Shown: in pieces, positions 18,071 to 27,729 of the stretch
Layout of the letters: each line of letters starts with the position of its first letter
How positions within the stretch are numbered: the first letter of the stretch is position 1
Source: Rhodocytophaga aerolata
GTDB taxonomy: Bacteria > Bacteroidota > Bacteroidia > Cytophagales > 172606-1
Direction of reading: 5' to 3'
NCBI RefSeq assembly: GCF_030503435.1
Contig: NZ_JAUKPO010000025.1
Location: forward strand, 41,500-105,499
DNA length: 64,000 bases
The notes under the pieces: model-generated
What the model was told of the DNA's origin: nothing
Seen by the model: only the letters and a program-made list of their open reading frames with translations
Database searches by the model: none
Program-made: the position numbers and the translations under genes

Positions 18071-19516
18071 ATGGATATAAGGGCTGGAAAAGTATGGGTT
18101 TTATCTATTACTTTTTACTTGATTTTACACGTTTCTGTTGCACAGGAAATAAGTATAGAAACCACCAAACGAACTATTTCTCTGGATGAGCCTTTTACCC
18201 TAAGACTAATTATAAAAGGGCCAACAGCTACTAACAAGTACTCTCCTTTTCCCGACTATCCAAACCTGCACAAACGGGAGGTATCTTCTACTACTTCTAC
18301 CAACATGGTAAATGGCAAAAAAGTTGTCACGCAAGTTATTAGTCAGAATTATCTGGTTATAAAAGAAGGCAGCTTTACATTAGCTCCCTCACAAATGACA
18401 GTCAACAACAGGCTTGTGCCTATTAAAGGCATCACCTTACAGGTAGAGCCGCCGGTAGACCCCAATTATACACTTAATAATGAGCTATATGAGGAGTTGG
18501 TAGAAATAGAGCGGCAAAGAACTCAACCGGCAGATGTAAAAGCAGATGCATTTTTTTCGCTGTCTCTGGATAACAATGAAGTATATGTGGGCGAAGGATT
18601 TATGTTACTCTTGGCCTTATATGTAGCACAAACAAATAAAGCAGACCTGGTCTCGTATAAAGTTGACGAGCAGTTAGTAGAAATATTGCAAAAAATAAGG
18701 CCGAGTAACTGTTGGGAAGAAAACTTTCCTATAGAAGAATTTCAAGAATCGCTGGTAACGGTTAACAACAAACAGTACAGACGATACGCTATTTATCAAT
18801 CGGTGTATTATCCGCTTAATACCAATCCTATTTCGTTTCCCAAAGTTGGGCTTACCATGATTAAATACCAGCCACTGCCTAAGGCAACTTCAAACAAAAC
18901 TGGTAGAAAAACAACGTATGAAACATTTTACACAACGCCTAAGCAGGTAAATGTAAAACCTTTGCCTCCACATCCGCTACGGGAACAAGTTTCCGTAGGA
19001 GGTTTCAGGGTAAAAGAAGCTATTAGCAGCCGTGAATTGACTACCGGGCAGAGTTTTAATTATCATTTTACCATTTCCGGAGAAGGAAATTTTTCTACCG
19101 TACATTTTAAACCAACCGTTTCTGATAAATATTTCGATTTTTTTCCACCCAAAGTCCTGGAAAAAATTAGCCGGACAAAAGATAAAATTACTGGTACTAA
19201 GTCGTTTCAATATCAGATAGTGCCCAAGGAGCCGGGGACATATGTGATGCGTAACTATTTTGAATGGATTTATTTCGACACAAAAGCCCAAAAATACGAT
19301 ACACTCTCATCTGCAATTGCTGTAGAGGTAACTGGCGAAAGCCGTAAAAATGCGGATATTTCTTTGAACAAATTAGGGCCTCTGTATAAAAATATGATGC
19401 AGGAAAGCAGCCAGGTTGTTGATATGCATACCCGGAAATGGGTACAAATGGGAGCAAATATTCTCATTCTACTGATGCTGATTACTATGGTAAGTTTGTT
19501 TTTCATCAAACGGTAA
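18071..19516 (+). CDS. BatD-like oxygen-tolerance family protein
   Basis: A 481-residue protein starting at the ATG at 18071 (an upstream TTG at 18065 is less likely). It has an N-terminal signal sequence ending SVAQ and a C-terminal membrane helix (about residues 455-478, ANILILLMLITMVSLFFI). In between are repeated immunoglobulin-like beta domains, with ISLDEPFTLRLIIKG and YVGEGFMLLLALYV typical of the BatD family. BatD acts with the BatA/BatB von Willebrand proteins and an AAA+ MoxR ATPase, none of which is nearby. It is somewhat shorter than the common length near 580 residues. The role is inferred from the family. Confidence 0.75.
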   Translation: MDIRAGKVWVLSITFYLILHVSVAQEISIETTKRTISLDEPFTLRLIIKGPTATNKYSPFPDYPNLHKREVSSTTSTNMVNGKKVVTQVISQNYLVIKEGSFTLAPSQMTVNNRLVPIKGITLQVEPPVDPNYTLNNELYEELVEIERQRTQPADVKADAFFSLSLDNNEVYVGEGFMLLLALYVAQTNKADLVSYKVDEQLVEILQKIRPSNCWEENFPIEEFQESLVTVNNKQYRRYAIYQSVYYPLNTNPISFPKVGLTMIKYQPLPKATSNKTGRKTTYETFYTTPKQVNVKPLPPHPLREQVSVGGFRVKEAISSRELTTGQSFNYHFTISGEGNFSTVHFKPTVSDKYFDFFPPKVLEKISRTKDKITGTKSFQYQIVPKEPGTYVMRNYFEWIYFDTKAQKYDTLSSAIAVEVTGESRKNADISLNKLGPLYKNMMQESSQVVDMHTRKWVQMGANILILLMLITMVSLFFIKR

Positions 19517-19578
19517 AACTTTTTTCAGCATACCGGATTTATTAACCAATAATATATATAACAGAAAAATAGTATAGC

Positions 19579-19586
19579 TACTTTTG
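19579..19586 (+). promoter_or_regulatory. Putative -7 box for aroC
   Basis: TACTTTTG matches TAnnTTTG, 53 bp upstream of the aroC start codon. There is no TTG at the expected -33 spacing. Confidence 0.4.
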
Positions 19587-19639
19587 CAGCTATCAGGTGT
19601 AGAGCCAACTAGAAACTCAATATCTCAGCATATTTATTT

Positions 19640-20716
19640 ATGAACACATACGGTAAGCAATTCCGAATAACCACTTTTGGCGAGTCTCATGGTGCAGGTA
19701 TTGGCGTAGTAATTGACGGATGCCCAGCAGGTTTACCTCTGGATACAGCTTTTATTCAACAAGAACTCGATAGACGGAAGCCTGGCCAGTCTAAAATTAC
19801 TACTCAGCGAAAAGAGAAAGACGAGTTTGAAATACTATCAGGTGTATTTGATGGCAAGACTACTGGCACTCCCCTTACGTTGATGATCTGGAATGAAGAC
19901 GCAAAAAGTAAAGACTATGCTCATATTGCTGATCAGTTCCGCCCATCACACGCGGACTACACTTATACCGAAAAATATGGTATACGAGACTACCGCGGCG
20001 GGGGCCGCAGTTCAGCCCGGGAAACAGCGGCGAGGGTAGCTTCCGGAGCTGTGGCTAAACTGCTGCTTCACCCTTTAGGGATCCGCATTCAAGCATATGT
20101 TTCGCAAGTAGGAAAAGTCAAACTAGAAAAAGAATATAGTCAACTTGATTTATCTCTGACAGAAAATAACATTGTTCGTTGCCCGGAGCCAGCTATTGCA
20201 GAAGAAATGATTGCACTCATAGATGCTACCCGCAAAAATGGAGATTCTATTGGCGGAGTAGTCACCTGTGTAATAAAGGGGACTCCAGCCGGCTGGGGCG
20301 AACCTGTTTTTGATAAATTGCACGCAGAACTTGGCAAAGCTATGCTTAGCATTAATGCTGTGAAGGGATTTGAATATGGTAGTGGCTTTGCAGGGGTACA
20401 AATGCTGGGCTCTGAACATAATGATGCTTTTTATACCGAAGAGGGGAAAGTTAAAACCCGTACAAATTACTCCGGAGGCATACAAGGTGGTATTTCTAAT
20501 GGAGCCGATATATATTTTAATGTAGCATTTAAGCCGGTAGCAACCCTTATGCGTGATCAGGAAAGCATCAATGAAAAAGGCGAATCAGTGACTGTTTCAG
20601 GAAAAGGCCGCCATGATCCTTGTGTGGTGCCCCGGGCTGTACCTATTGTTGAAGGCATGGCTGCGTTAGTGCTGGCAGATTTCTACCTGAGAAATGCAAC
20701 CAGTAAACTCCGGTAG
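19640..20716 (+). CDS. aroC: Chorismate synthase
   Basis: Last step of the shikimate pathway: converts EPSP to chorismate using reduced FMN. The 358-residue protein carries the three AroC signatures: [18 protein letters not shown] near residue 14, the segment [20 protein letters not shown] (about residues 115-134), and [16 protein letters not shown] near residue 320. The start ATG gives the usual [17 protein letters not shown]. It is transcribed alone and ends at a hairpin shared with the converging mscS gene. Confidence 0.96.
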   Translation: MNTYGKQFRITTFGESHGAGIGVVIDGCPAGLPLDTAFIQQELDRRKPGQSKITTQRKEKDEFEILSGVFDGKTTGTPLTLMIWNEDAKSKDYAHIADQFRPSHADYTYTEKYGIRDYRGGGRSSARETAARVASGAVAKLLLHPLGIRIQAYVSQVGKVKLEKEYSQLDLSLTENNIVRCPEPAIAEEMIALIDATRKNGDSIGGVVTCVIKGTPAGWGEPVFDKLHAELGKAMLSINAVKGFEYGSGFAGVQMLGSEHNDAFYTEEGKVKTRTNYSGGIQGGISNGADIYFNVAFKPVATLMRDQESINEKGESVTVSGKGRHDPCVVPRAVPIVEGMAALVLADFYLRNATSKLR

Positions 20717-20721
20717 TATAG

Positions 20722-20749
20722 ATCCGGGTTAGTACTGGCTAATCCGGAT
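20722..20749. terminator. Hairpin between aroC and the MscS gene
   Basis: ATCCGGGTTAG at 20722-20732 pairs with CTAATCCGGAT at 20739-20749 (11 bp, one G-U) around a 6-base loop. It exactly fills the gap between the two converging genes and probably terminates both. Confidence 0.65.
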
Positions 20750-21670
20750 TTAGTTATGCTTTCCATTTGCTTTCTCTGATAGCACCGTTTGCAGTTGCTC
20801 GTTCAGTTTTTCGCCACCTTTAATGCCAAAATCCAGCGTGCGTATGGGAAAAGGAATCATAATATTATTTTCATCGTAAGCTTTCTTTATACGCATAATT
20901 CCATCACTTAATGCAGCCAGGTAGTCTGGTTGTTTCTTAAAATCAACCCAGTAACGTATTTCAAAATTAATTGAAGAATCTCCAAACTCCTTGAAAAAGA
21001 GTGTGACCCCTTCGTTAGGTAGAATGTGTTCAATTGTTTGTACGGCCTCAATAGTTACACGTTTTACTTTTTCCAGGTCATCGCCATAAGATACCCCACA
21101 CTTCAGGTCTATCCGCCGTTTGCCTTCCTCTGAATAGTTGACAATCGGTTTATTATAGATGTCTTTATTGGGAATATGCACATGCTGCCCCTGCATGGTA
21201 CGGATGATGGTACTTCGTAAATTAATATTGATCACTGTACCAAAATGGTCGTTGGATTGAATTACATCACCAATCTGAATAGGCTTACTTATAGCCATTA
21301 ACACACCTGATACAAAATTGGAGGCAATATCCTGAAAGGCAAAACCTAAAGCCAACCCTACAATACCTACGCCCGCTAATAAAGATGTTACCGCCTTATC
21401 TAAGCCTATAATACTTAAAGCAACAAATAACCCTAAGGCAACAAATGCAATAGATATAATATTTAACCCTAAATCCACTAAAGCCCGGCTATGCACGAAA
21501 CGGTGCAAAGGCTTAGCTAATCCCTTTCTTATAAGTTTGCCGGCTGTATACAATAGTAGAAACACTACTATGGCAATCAGCAAATTAGGCAGCAGCAGAA
21601 TAAGACTTTCTACCCAGTCGGTAAGTTTGTGATAAAGTTTGCTTACAGCGTCATTTATAGTTTCATTCAT
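20750..21670 (-). CDS. MscS-type mechanosensitive ion channel
   Basis: A 306-residue protein starting at MNETINDAV (ATG at 21670; an upstream TTG would add three residues). There are three membrane segments: about residues 25-45, 65-85 and 95-130. The third carries the pore-lining pattern GVGIVGLALGFAFQDIASNFVSG, typical of MscS. The cytoplasmic vestibule follows (PIQIGDVIQSNDHFGTVININLRSTIIR). It acts as a safety valve during osmotic downshock in the inner membrane. It ends tail to tail with aroC. Confidence 0.92.
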   Translation of the reverse strand: MNETINDAVSKLYHKLTDWVESLILLLPNLLIAIVVFLLLYTAGKLIRKGLAKPLHRFVHSRALVDLGLNIISIAFVALGLFVALSIIGLDKAVTSLLAGVGIVGLALGFAFQDIASNFVSGVLMAISKPIQIGDVIQSNDHFGTVININLRSTIIRTMQGQHVHIPNKDIYNKPIVNYSEEGKRRIDLKCGVSYGDDLEKVKRVTIEAVQTIEHILPNEGVTLFFKEFGDSSINFEIRYWVDFKKQPDYLAALSDGIMRIKKAYDENNIMIPFPIRTLDFGIKGGEKLNEQLQTVLSEKANGKHN

Positions 21671-21812
21671 GCGATACAATACAGATATGATCTATCAATT
21701 ATAGGGTAGTACGAAATACAAGACACGGCTACTTGCTGACACACAGGAAACCCCATAAGTATCATACGTATGCTTTGCTATAATTGATATAGGTTTAATA
21801 GATGTGCATTTT

Positions 21813-22322
21813 TTAACTTAAATACACACCAAACCGCTCTTCGTCCTCCAATACTACTTCTATATGTTCCTGAATAGTGGTTGAAAGAGCATATCCTATA
21901 TAATCGGCTGAGATAGGAAATTGTTTATGATTCCGGTCTACAATTACGGCTGTGCTTAGTTTTTTTATTTCTACATTAAGAAAAGGTTTTAAACTATAAA
22001 CCAGGGTGCGGCCGGTATTTAATACATCATCTAACAGAATAACTACCTTGTTACGCAGCAGACTGGTATCACAATCCAGAAATATATCGCTTTGCAGGGG
22101 TGCTAACTTATCTAAGCTCACTTTAACCAAAGTAACCTTAATAGGAGAAATGGCCTTAAGTTCTTGTTGAAGCAATTTTGCAAACAAATATCCTTTATCA
22201 TAAATACCTGCCAAGATGATTTCGTCTTCCTGAAAATTATTCTCATACACCTCATAAGCTATGCGCTTTATTTTTTGCAAGGTTTGTTTTTGGGTAAGTA
22301 TTAGCGTGGAAGTGGCGGTCAT
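21813..22322 (-). CDS. PyrR-like phosphoribosyltransferase
   Basis: A 169-residue protein with the PRPP-binding motif VVILLDDVLNTGRT at residues 93-106, the form found in PyrR-type proteins. The preceding ILAGIYDKGYLFAKLL hood segment also fits type I phosphoribosyltransferases. It may be a pyrimidine regulator or a uracil/other base salvage enzyme; the sequence alone does not decide, and no pyr operon is adjacent. upp lies 1.7 kb away, divergent. A TAATTTTG box lies 51 bp upstream. Confidence 0.75.
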   Translation of the reverse strand: MTATSTLILTQKQTLQKIKRIAYEVYENNFQEDEIILAGIYDKGYLFAKLLQQELKAISPIKVTLVKVSLDKLAPLQSDIFLDCDTSLLRNKVVILLDDVLNTGRTLVYSLKPFLNVEIKKLSTAVIVDRNHKQFPISADYIGYALSTTIQEHIEVVLEDEERFGVYLS

Positions 22323-22372
22323 AGAGTTATATGCGTTAATATCAAATTACTTGGTGAGATTGTGTATTATAT

Positions 22373-22380
22373 CAAAATTA
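22373..22380 (-). promoter_or_regulatory. Putative -7 box for the PyrR-like gene
   Basis: On the minus strand TAATTTTG fits TAnnTTTG and would give a leader of about 45 nt. No good -33 TTG is present. Confidence 0.35.
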
Positions 22381-22497
22381 GTGAAACTAACTGGCTTTTG
22401 ATGTTAAGAGCGCAAGCTAGAGAAACACATGTGCATCGTACGGATTTTGAATACTGAAGGTATCTATTTTTACCTTGTTATTAAATAGCCTTACGCC

Positions 22498-23811
22498 TTA
22501 CTTAGCAGGTGAAGTATGCAGCAATTCCAATCCTGTAGCTGTGCGCGGCTTGAAACCAGGCCAAGTAGCTTTATTGGCATCTTCTTCTACTTGCAGGTAT
22601 TTGAGGTAATCTTGCTTTTTCAAATGAATCCCTAAAAATGCAGTTACGAAATGCTGATTAATATTGTTTATGCGCCGCTCATTCCAGGCCGGTTCCGCAT
22701 AGTGATAATAGTCCTCCATTAACTCTGGCTTTAATGTTTGAGAAGGCGGTGGATTTGGTGCTACATTATGGCGGGCATTTATATAGGTCAGCAGGTAGCG
22801 GTCTGCATTAACTGCACCAGCATAAATGGCTTTTACTCCTTTTTCATACCCGGAGATATCATCCTGGCTGCCGGCCACAAAAAATGTTGGAATTTTTAAC
22901 TCTTTCAATCCTTCTGCATCCCAAACGCCCCGTTCCATACCCCAGGGTGCAAAGGCTACAACAGCTTTTACCCTGGGATCAATGGAAGCCTTATAAGCAG
23001 CATGACTAGCTGTGCGAACATCTATTGCTTTGCTTCCGCCTGTCATACTGCTAAAGAAGGTTGTTAGTTGTGGGCTAAATCCGGCTCCGGCAACATTCAA
23101 TACCCCATAGCCTCCCATAGAATAGCCTATTAACGCCGTATTATTGGCATCTGCCAGACCTGACAAAAAACTATTTGATTTTTCTTTTCCTGCCTGGGCC
23201 ATGTACTCTAGTACAAAAAGGATATCTTTCGGCCGGTTAAGAAGGGTACTTTGAAAGCCTGTTACATCTTTATACGTAGATTCTGTATGGTCAATAGCTA
23301 CCACTACATATCCTTTCGAAGCTAAATTTTCGGTAAGATAGGTTAACAACAACCTGGACCCCGGATAACCATGTGAGACAATTACCAGGGGAAAGGCCCC
23401 TTCTGATGTTTGTGGAGCGGCATCCCGTATGGCTCTGCCAGTAAATGTAAACGGAATTAACGGCCTTTTAGGATCATTTGCCCTTCCCAGCGTACTTTCA
23501 TACACAACTGTTTCTTTACTTTTTTCGGTAACTTGTGCCGGATACCAGATCTCTAGTTTTAAAGCCCGGTCATATAAGGGTTCGGTTCCATTGGCTGCTT
23601 TCAAAATATTTAGCTGGCCCTTATTTACTACATCTATCGTACGGACACCTACCTTATACGTGCCCCGGACCGCAAGTTCTGGTGCATCGGGCAATAAGTC
23701 GCCGGCTAAAAATGCTTCATGAGAGGCCTGTGCATGCACAGCTTGCGGTTGCTGCCAACACAAAAAAAGCAGCAGGAGTAATGTATGCCAGAGTAGGTTA
23801 CTAGTTTTCAT
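22498..23811 (-). CDS. Secreted alpha/beta hydrolase (PAF-acetylhydrolase/dienelactone hydrolase type)
   Basis: A 437-residue protein with a signal peptide (residues 8-27, ending VHA-Q). FPLVIVSHGYPGSRLLLTYL places the oxyanion hole, GYSMGGYG the nucleophile elbow Ser near residue 230, and YINARHNVAPNPPP a late catalytic His. The domain plan, with an initial GTYKVGVRTIDVV segment and a large cap, resembles bacterial platelet-activating-factor acetylhydrolase-like esterases. The natural substrate is unknown. It has its own promoter and is transcribed away from upp. Confidence 0.8.
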   Translation of the reverse strand: MKTSNLLWHTLLLLLFLCWQQPQAVHAQASHEAFLAGDLLPDAPELAVRGTYKVGVRTIDVVNKGQLNILKAANGTEPLYDRALKLEIWYPAQVTEKSKETVVYESTLGRANDPKRPLIPFTFTGRAIRDAAPQTSEGAFPLVIVSHGYPGSRLLLTYLTENLASKGYVVVAIDHTESTYKDVTGFQSTLLNRPKDILFVLEYMAQAGKEKSNSFLSGLADANNTALIGYSMGGYGVLNVAGAGFSPQLTTFFSSMTGGSKAIDVRTASHAAYKASIDPRVKAVVAFAPWGMERGVWDAEGLKELKIPTFFVAGSQDDISGYEKGVKAIYAGAVNADRYLLTYINARHNVAPNPPPSQTLKPELMEDYYHYAEPAWNERRINNINQHFVTAFLGIHLKKQDYLKYLQVEEDANKATWPGFKPRTATGLELLHTSPAK

Positions 23812-23829
23812 CTAGGATAGGTTTTCAAT

Positions 23830-23864
23830 CAAAAGTATAGAATATTCCGGATAATAGTATTCAA
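23830..23864 (-). promoter_or_regulatory. Promoter of the secreted hydrolase gene
   Basis: On the minus strand TTG (23864-23862) is followed after 24 bp by TACTTTTG (23837-23830), a near-ideal Bacteroidota promoter. The predicted transcript start falls only about 10-15 nt before the ATG at 23811. Confidence 0.5.
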
Positions 23865-24047
23865 AAATTCTACAACTTCATTTCTGCTTTTGCCGGATTT
23901 GTATTCTTTCGTACCCAAAAAATCTGACTAGAGCTCCCGGCTGCACACCCAAAATGCAATGCTTATCAGATGTTATAATTTAAATACTTGCTAATCTATA
24001 TTTTTCTTTCAAATGTGTAAATTGCCACCACTCAAAACTCAACTTCC

Positions 24048-24692
24048 ATGTTTGTATTAACCGAAAAAGCTTCCTTAGCCAATCATTTTATAGCGGAATT
24101 AAGAGACGAACAGGTACAAAAAGATAGCATGCGTTTCCGCAGAAACATGGAACGGGTGGGTGAACTGCTGGCATATGAGATTTCAAAAGCATTAGTTTAT
24201 GTGCCAGTACAAGTAACTACTCCGTTGGGTACAAAAGATACACTTCTTTTGCAGCAGCAACCTGTATTAGCCACTATACTACGTGCCGGACTACCTTTAT
24301 TTCAGGGGTTTATCAATTATTTTGATAAAGCAGACAGTGCTTTCATAGGTGCATACCGCGGAAAACACAAGCAAGACGAATCTTTCGATATAGAACTACA
24401 CTATGCTGTAGCACCAGATCTGAACGGCCGAACACTGATCTTAATAGACCCTATGCTGGCAACAGGTAAATCTGCTGTAAAAGCCTATAACAGTTTAATA
24501 CAGTATGGTACGCCTGCTCACACTCATCTGGTAGCAGCGGTGGCTAGCCAGGAGGGTATTGCCTACATACAAGAGCATTTGCCTTTTTGTAAGCTTTGGC
24601 TAGGCACCATAGATGAAAAACTCAATCACAAAGCCTACATAGTACCCGGGCTTGGCGATGCCGGAGATCTGGCTTTCGGCTCAAAAATGTAA
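24048..24692 (+). CDS. upp: Uracil phosphoribosyltransferase
   Basis: Salvages uracil to UMP using PRPP. The 214-residue protein keeps ATILRAGLPLFQGF, the YRGKHK loop, the PRPP motif LILIDPMLATGKSA (slightly altered from the usual TGGSA), and the C-terminal uracil site YIVPGLGDAGDLAFG. The start ATG at 24048 gives a standard N-terminus. A 190-bp gap without recognisable features, other than a weak 7-bp inverted repeat, separates it from the next gene. Confidence 0.95.
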   Translation: MFVLTEKASLANHFIAELRDEQVQKDSMRFRRNMERVGELLAYEISKALVYVPVQVTTPLGTKDTLLLQQQPVLATILRAGLPLFQGFINYFDKADSAFIGAYRGKHKQDESFDIELHYAVAPDLNGRTLILIDPMLATGKSAVKAYNSLIQYGTPAHTHLVAAVASQEGIAYIQEHLPFCKLWLGTIDEKLNHKAYIVPGLGDAGDLAFGSKM

Positions 24693-24882
24693 ATAACGTT
24701 TAGTTTTTGTATCACTTAGTAATCAGCACTTTAGTACACCCATCCTGGTAGATTGTCCGTTTAAGTACTAAGGATTTAATAGCACTAGTTGGTATATCAA
24801 TTTTTAAATTACGGAACACCTAATAACAGCTTTTAAATTGATAAAATATGGTAACTCTAAAAATTAACGTGTTAGGAATAAA

Positions 24883-25332
24883 ATGTTAGCTCAAACAGCA
24901 AAATATCTGGCCGTTTACCTGATCAGTATGATAAAATTTATTGGTGGCCCTTTGTCAGGTGTAGCATCTGGATTAACCTGGGTGGAAACTTTTATTTTTA
25001 CTGTACTCGGCATGATGACCACAGTAGTGGTACTTACGCTACTTGGTGAGAATGCCCGCAAACGTTTTTTACATAGACTCAGAAAGAAAAAGAAGCTCTT
25101 TACCCCCAAAAACCGGCGGATGGTAAGAATGTGGCGAAAATATGGCTTAAAAGGGGTGGCATTTCTCACGCCGGTTTTTTTTAGCCCGATTATCGGCACC
25201 GTTATGGCTATTTCTTTTGGTGAACCGGCAAAGCGTATCTTTTTTTATATGCTAGGCAGTGCTTTATTCTGGGGAGTGATATTCTCATTATTTATTAATG
25301 AGTTGAATTCATTTATTTTCCATAGAGTGTAA
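24883..25332 (+). CDS. Hypothetical inner-membrane protein
   Basis: A 149-residue protein with about four membrane segments: residues 7-30, 34-55, 90-110 and 120-142. A very basic loop lies between the second and third (RKRFLHRLRKKKKLF), which should stay in the cytoplasm. The general plan recalls the small multidrug export or DedA-like proteins, but I cannot name the family. It ends 16 bp before the quinone oxidoreductase gene on the same strand and is probably in the same transcript. Confidence 0.7.
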   Translation: MLAQTAKYLAVYLISMIKFIGGPLSGVASGLTWVETFIFTVLGMMTTVVVLTLLGENARKRFLHRLRKKKKLFTPKNRRMVRMWRKYGLKGVAFLTPVFFSPIIGTVMAISFGEPAKRIFFYMLGSALFWGVIFSLFINELNSFIFHRV

Positions 25333-25348
25333 TCCATCTTTGACAAGT

Positions 25349-26338
25349 ATGCAAGCAGTAGTTGTACCATCACCCGGCGGACCCGAACAATTACAGATTG
25401 GAAGCTGGCAGAAGCCAGTGCCTGCAGCCCGTCAATTGCTGGTGCAGGTGGAAGCTACCGCTTTAAACCGGGCAGATACCTTGCAACGAGCGGGAAAATA
25501 TCCGCCTCCACCTGGGGCAAGTCCCATTCTGGGCCTGGAAATAGCCGGACGAGTAGTGGAACTAGGGAATGAAGCTATAAAATTTAACATAGGCGATGCT
25601 GTGTTTGGGTTACTGCCTGGAGGGGGCTATGCACAATATGCAGTTATACATGAAGATATGGCAATCCCTATACCCGAAGGAATGTCTATGGAGCAGGCAG
25701 CAGCTATCCCAGAAGTATTTTTAACAGCCTTTCAGGCACTACGTTGGCTGGCTAATTTACAAGCTACAGAAACCATTTTAATTCATGCCGGGGCCAGTGG
25801 CGTAGGAACAGCAGCTATTCAATTAGCTAAACAGATGGGTGCAGAAATAGTAGTAACCGCCTCGGAGGCCAAACATGGCTTATGTAAAGAATTAGGGGCT
25901 ACTCATGTAATTGATTATAAAAAGGAGTCTTTTAGTAAAGTAGTAGCTGATGTAACGGAAGGCCGGGGTGTAAATGTAATTATAGATTTTATTGCGGCAA
26001 ATTATTTCACCCAAAACATAGATTCGTTGGCAACGGATGGCAGACTAGTATTATTGGCTACTTTATCGGGTGGCAAAGTAAATGAATTCGACTTGCGGAA
26101 AATACTCACCAAACGGCTATCTATTATAGGCTCTACCTTACGCAGCCGCAGTCTGGAGTATCAGATAAAACTTACCAAAGACTTTACTTCTTTTGCCTTT
26201 CCCCACTTTAAGGATGGAAGATTAAAACCTGTAATAGATAGTATTATGGACTGGACACAGGTACAAGAAGCTCACAGATTAATGGAAAGCAATAAAAATG
26301 CGGGGAAGATAGTATTAAAGGTTGGGCATGGTTCATAA
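25349..26338 (+). CDS. NAD(P)H:quinone oxidoreductase of the zeta-crystallin/PIG3 type
   Basis: A 329-residue medium-chain reductase starting at MQAVVVPSPGG (ATG 25349; the in-frame TTG at 25340 is not needed). ALNRADTLQRAGKYPPPPG is diagnostic of the PIG3 subgroup. The Rossmann motif is HAGASGVGTAAIQLA, and no zinc-binding cysteine set is seen. It reduces quinones with NADPH in one-electron fashion, protecting against or generating redox stress. A hairpin shared with the converging acyl-CoA dehydrogenase gene follows immediately. Confidence 0.88.
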   Translation: MQAVVVPSPGGPEQLQIGSWQKPVPAARQLLVQVEATALNRADTLQRAGKYPPPPGASPILGLEIAGRVVELGNEAIKFNIGDAVFGLLPGGGYAQYAVIHEDMAIPIPEGMSMEQAAAIPEVFLTAFQALRWLANLQATETILIHAGASGVGTAAIQLAKQMGAEIVVTASEAKHGLCKELGATHVIDYKKESFSKVVADVTEGRGVNVIIDFIAANYFTQNIDSLATDGRLVLLATLSGGKVNEFDLRKILTKRLSIIGSTLRSRSLEYQIKLTKDFTSFAFPHFKDGRLKPVIDSIMDWTQVQEAHRLMESNKNAGKIVLKVGHGS

Positions 26339-26339
26339 A

Positions 26340-26378
26340 AAAGCCTCCACCTAATTTACTGAATTGGATGAAGGCTTT
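26340..26378. terminator. Hairpin between converging quinone reductase and acyl-CoA dehydrogenase genes
   Basis: AAAGCCT at 26340-26346 pairs with AGGCTTT at 26372-26378. Inner bases CC...GG and AATT...AATT can extend the stem with a bulge. It lies directly after one stop codon and 20 bp from the other. Confidence 0.55.
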
Positions 26379-26398
26379 AAGTAATCTACTGAAAGTTT

Positions 26399-27538
26399 TT
26401 ATTTAAGTATGGTTCTGGAAATTACAAGTTTTTGTATTTCAGACGTTCCTTCCCCAATGGTGCAAAGTTTAGAATCGCGGTAATATTTCTCCACCGGAAA
26501 ATCTTTTGTATAGCCATATCCGCCGAAAATTTGAACAGCCTCTGTCGATACTTTTACAGCTGTTTCAGAGGCATAATACTTAGCCATTGCAGATTCGCGG
26601 CGCACATCTCCGCCTGTATCTTTTATATCTGCTGCCCGGAAAGTAAGCAAGCGGGAAGCTTCAATTTCAGTAGCCATATCGGCCAACTTAAAAGCGATTC
26701 CCTGGAAGTGGGAAATAGGTTGCCCAAATTGGGTGCGTTCTTTGGAATATTGCAAGGCTGCTTCGTAGGCTCCTTGTGCAATACCCAAACTAAGAGCTGC
26801 AATAGAAATGCGTCCACCATCTAAAATTTTCAGTGATTGAATAAATCCATCGCCAACTTCACCCAGAATCTGATTTTTATGTACCCGGCAATCCTGAAAT
26901 ATAAGCTCTGTGGTTTCTGAGGCACGCATGCCTAATTTATCTTCTTTCTTTCCTGCTGAAAAACCTGGTGTGCCCTTTTCTATTACAAAAGCGGTAGCTC
27001 CACGTGAATCTCCCTGTTCTCCGGTACGGGCTATAATAACAGCTACATTACCCGATTTGCCATGCGTGATAAAATTTTTTGCACCATTAATTACCCAATA
27101 GTCGCCATCTTGTATAGCTACCGTACGCATATTGCCAGCATCCGAACCTGTATTTGGTTCTGTAAGGCCCCATGCACCAATCCACTCGGCAGTGGTTAAT
27201 TTTGGAAGGTATTGCCGTTTTTGATCTTCATTGCCAAACATTAAGATATGATTGGTGCATAAGGAATTATGCGCAGCCATAGATAAGCCAATTGATCCAT
27301 CTACTTTAGATAGTTCTACAATTGCTGTAACATATTCTTTATATCCTAGTCCTGCACCTCCATACTCTACAGGCACAAGTACCCCCATCAGACCTAGTTC
27401 GCCGAGTTGTTTGAATACTTCTATAGGAAATTCCTGGGTGTCATCCCATTTACGCACATAGGGTTTAATATGCCTGGTAGCAAACTCTCTAACCGTCTGG
27501 GCAATCATTTCTTGGTTTTCAGTAACTTCCGTTATCAT
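26399..27538 (-). CDS. Acyl-CoA dehydrogenase
   Basis: An FAD enzyme of 379 residues that catalyses alpha,beta-dehydrogenation of acyl-CoA in fatty-acid or branched-chain amino-acid breakdown. It shows WGLTEPNTGSDAGNMRT in the middle domain, GKKEDKLGMRASET, ERTQFGQPISHFQGI, and the C-terminal FGGYGYTKDFPVEKYYRD-to-IGEGTSEIQ segment with the catalytic Glu in the GEGTSE motif. This pattern matches short-chain/butyryl-type members. No electron-transfer flavoprotein genes lie nearby. Confidence 0.93.
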   Translation of the reverse strand: MITEVTENQEMIAQTVREFATRHIKPYVRKWDDTQEFPIEVFKQLGELGLMGVLVPVEYGGAGLGYKEYVTAIVELSKVDGSIGLSMAAHNSLCTNHILMFGNEDQKRQYLPKLTTAEWIGAWGLTEPNTGSDAGNMRTVAIQDGDYWVINGAKNFITHGKSGNVAVIIARTGEQGDSRGATAFVIEKGTPGFSAGKKEDKLGMRASETTELIFQDCRVHKNQILGEVGDGFIQSLKILDGGRISIAALSLGIAQGAYEAALQYSKERTQFGQPISHFQGIAFKLADMATEIEASRLLTFRAADIKDTGGDVRRESAMAKYYASETAVKVSTEAVQIFGGYGYTKDFPVEKYYRDSKLCTIGEGTSEIQKLVISRTILK

Positions 27539-27729
27539 AAGTAGATATTTTCAAGTGTGCAGAGCTGGTAATTGTAAAATTTCACTATATAGATGTATAC
27601 GTTTCTAGCCTCTATTAGATATATTATAAAACAACTTTAAATAGTAATATATTCCTTTAGCTATAAATTAATTTTCATACAAATACTTACATAAATAATT
27701 ATGGTGCTCTAAAGGTAAATGTGCTGCCT

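Noticed and set aside
24731..24771. 7-bp inverted repeat (TTAGTAC/GTACTAA) after upp
   Set aside because: The arms are short, AT-rich and 27 bases apart with no T-run, so chance is the simplest explanation.
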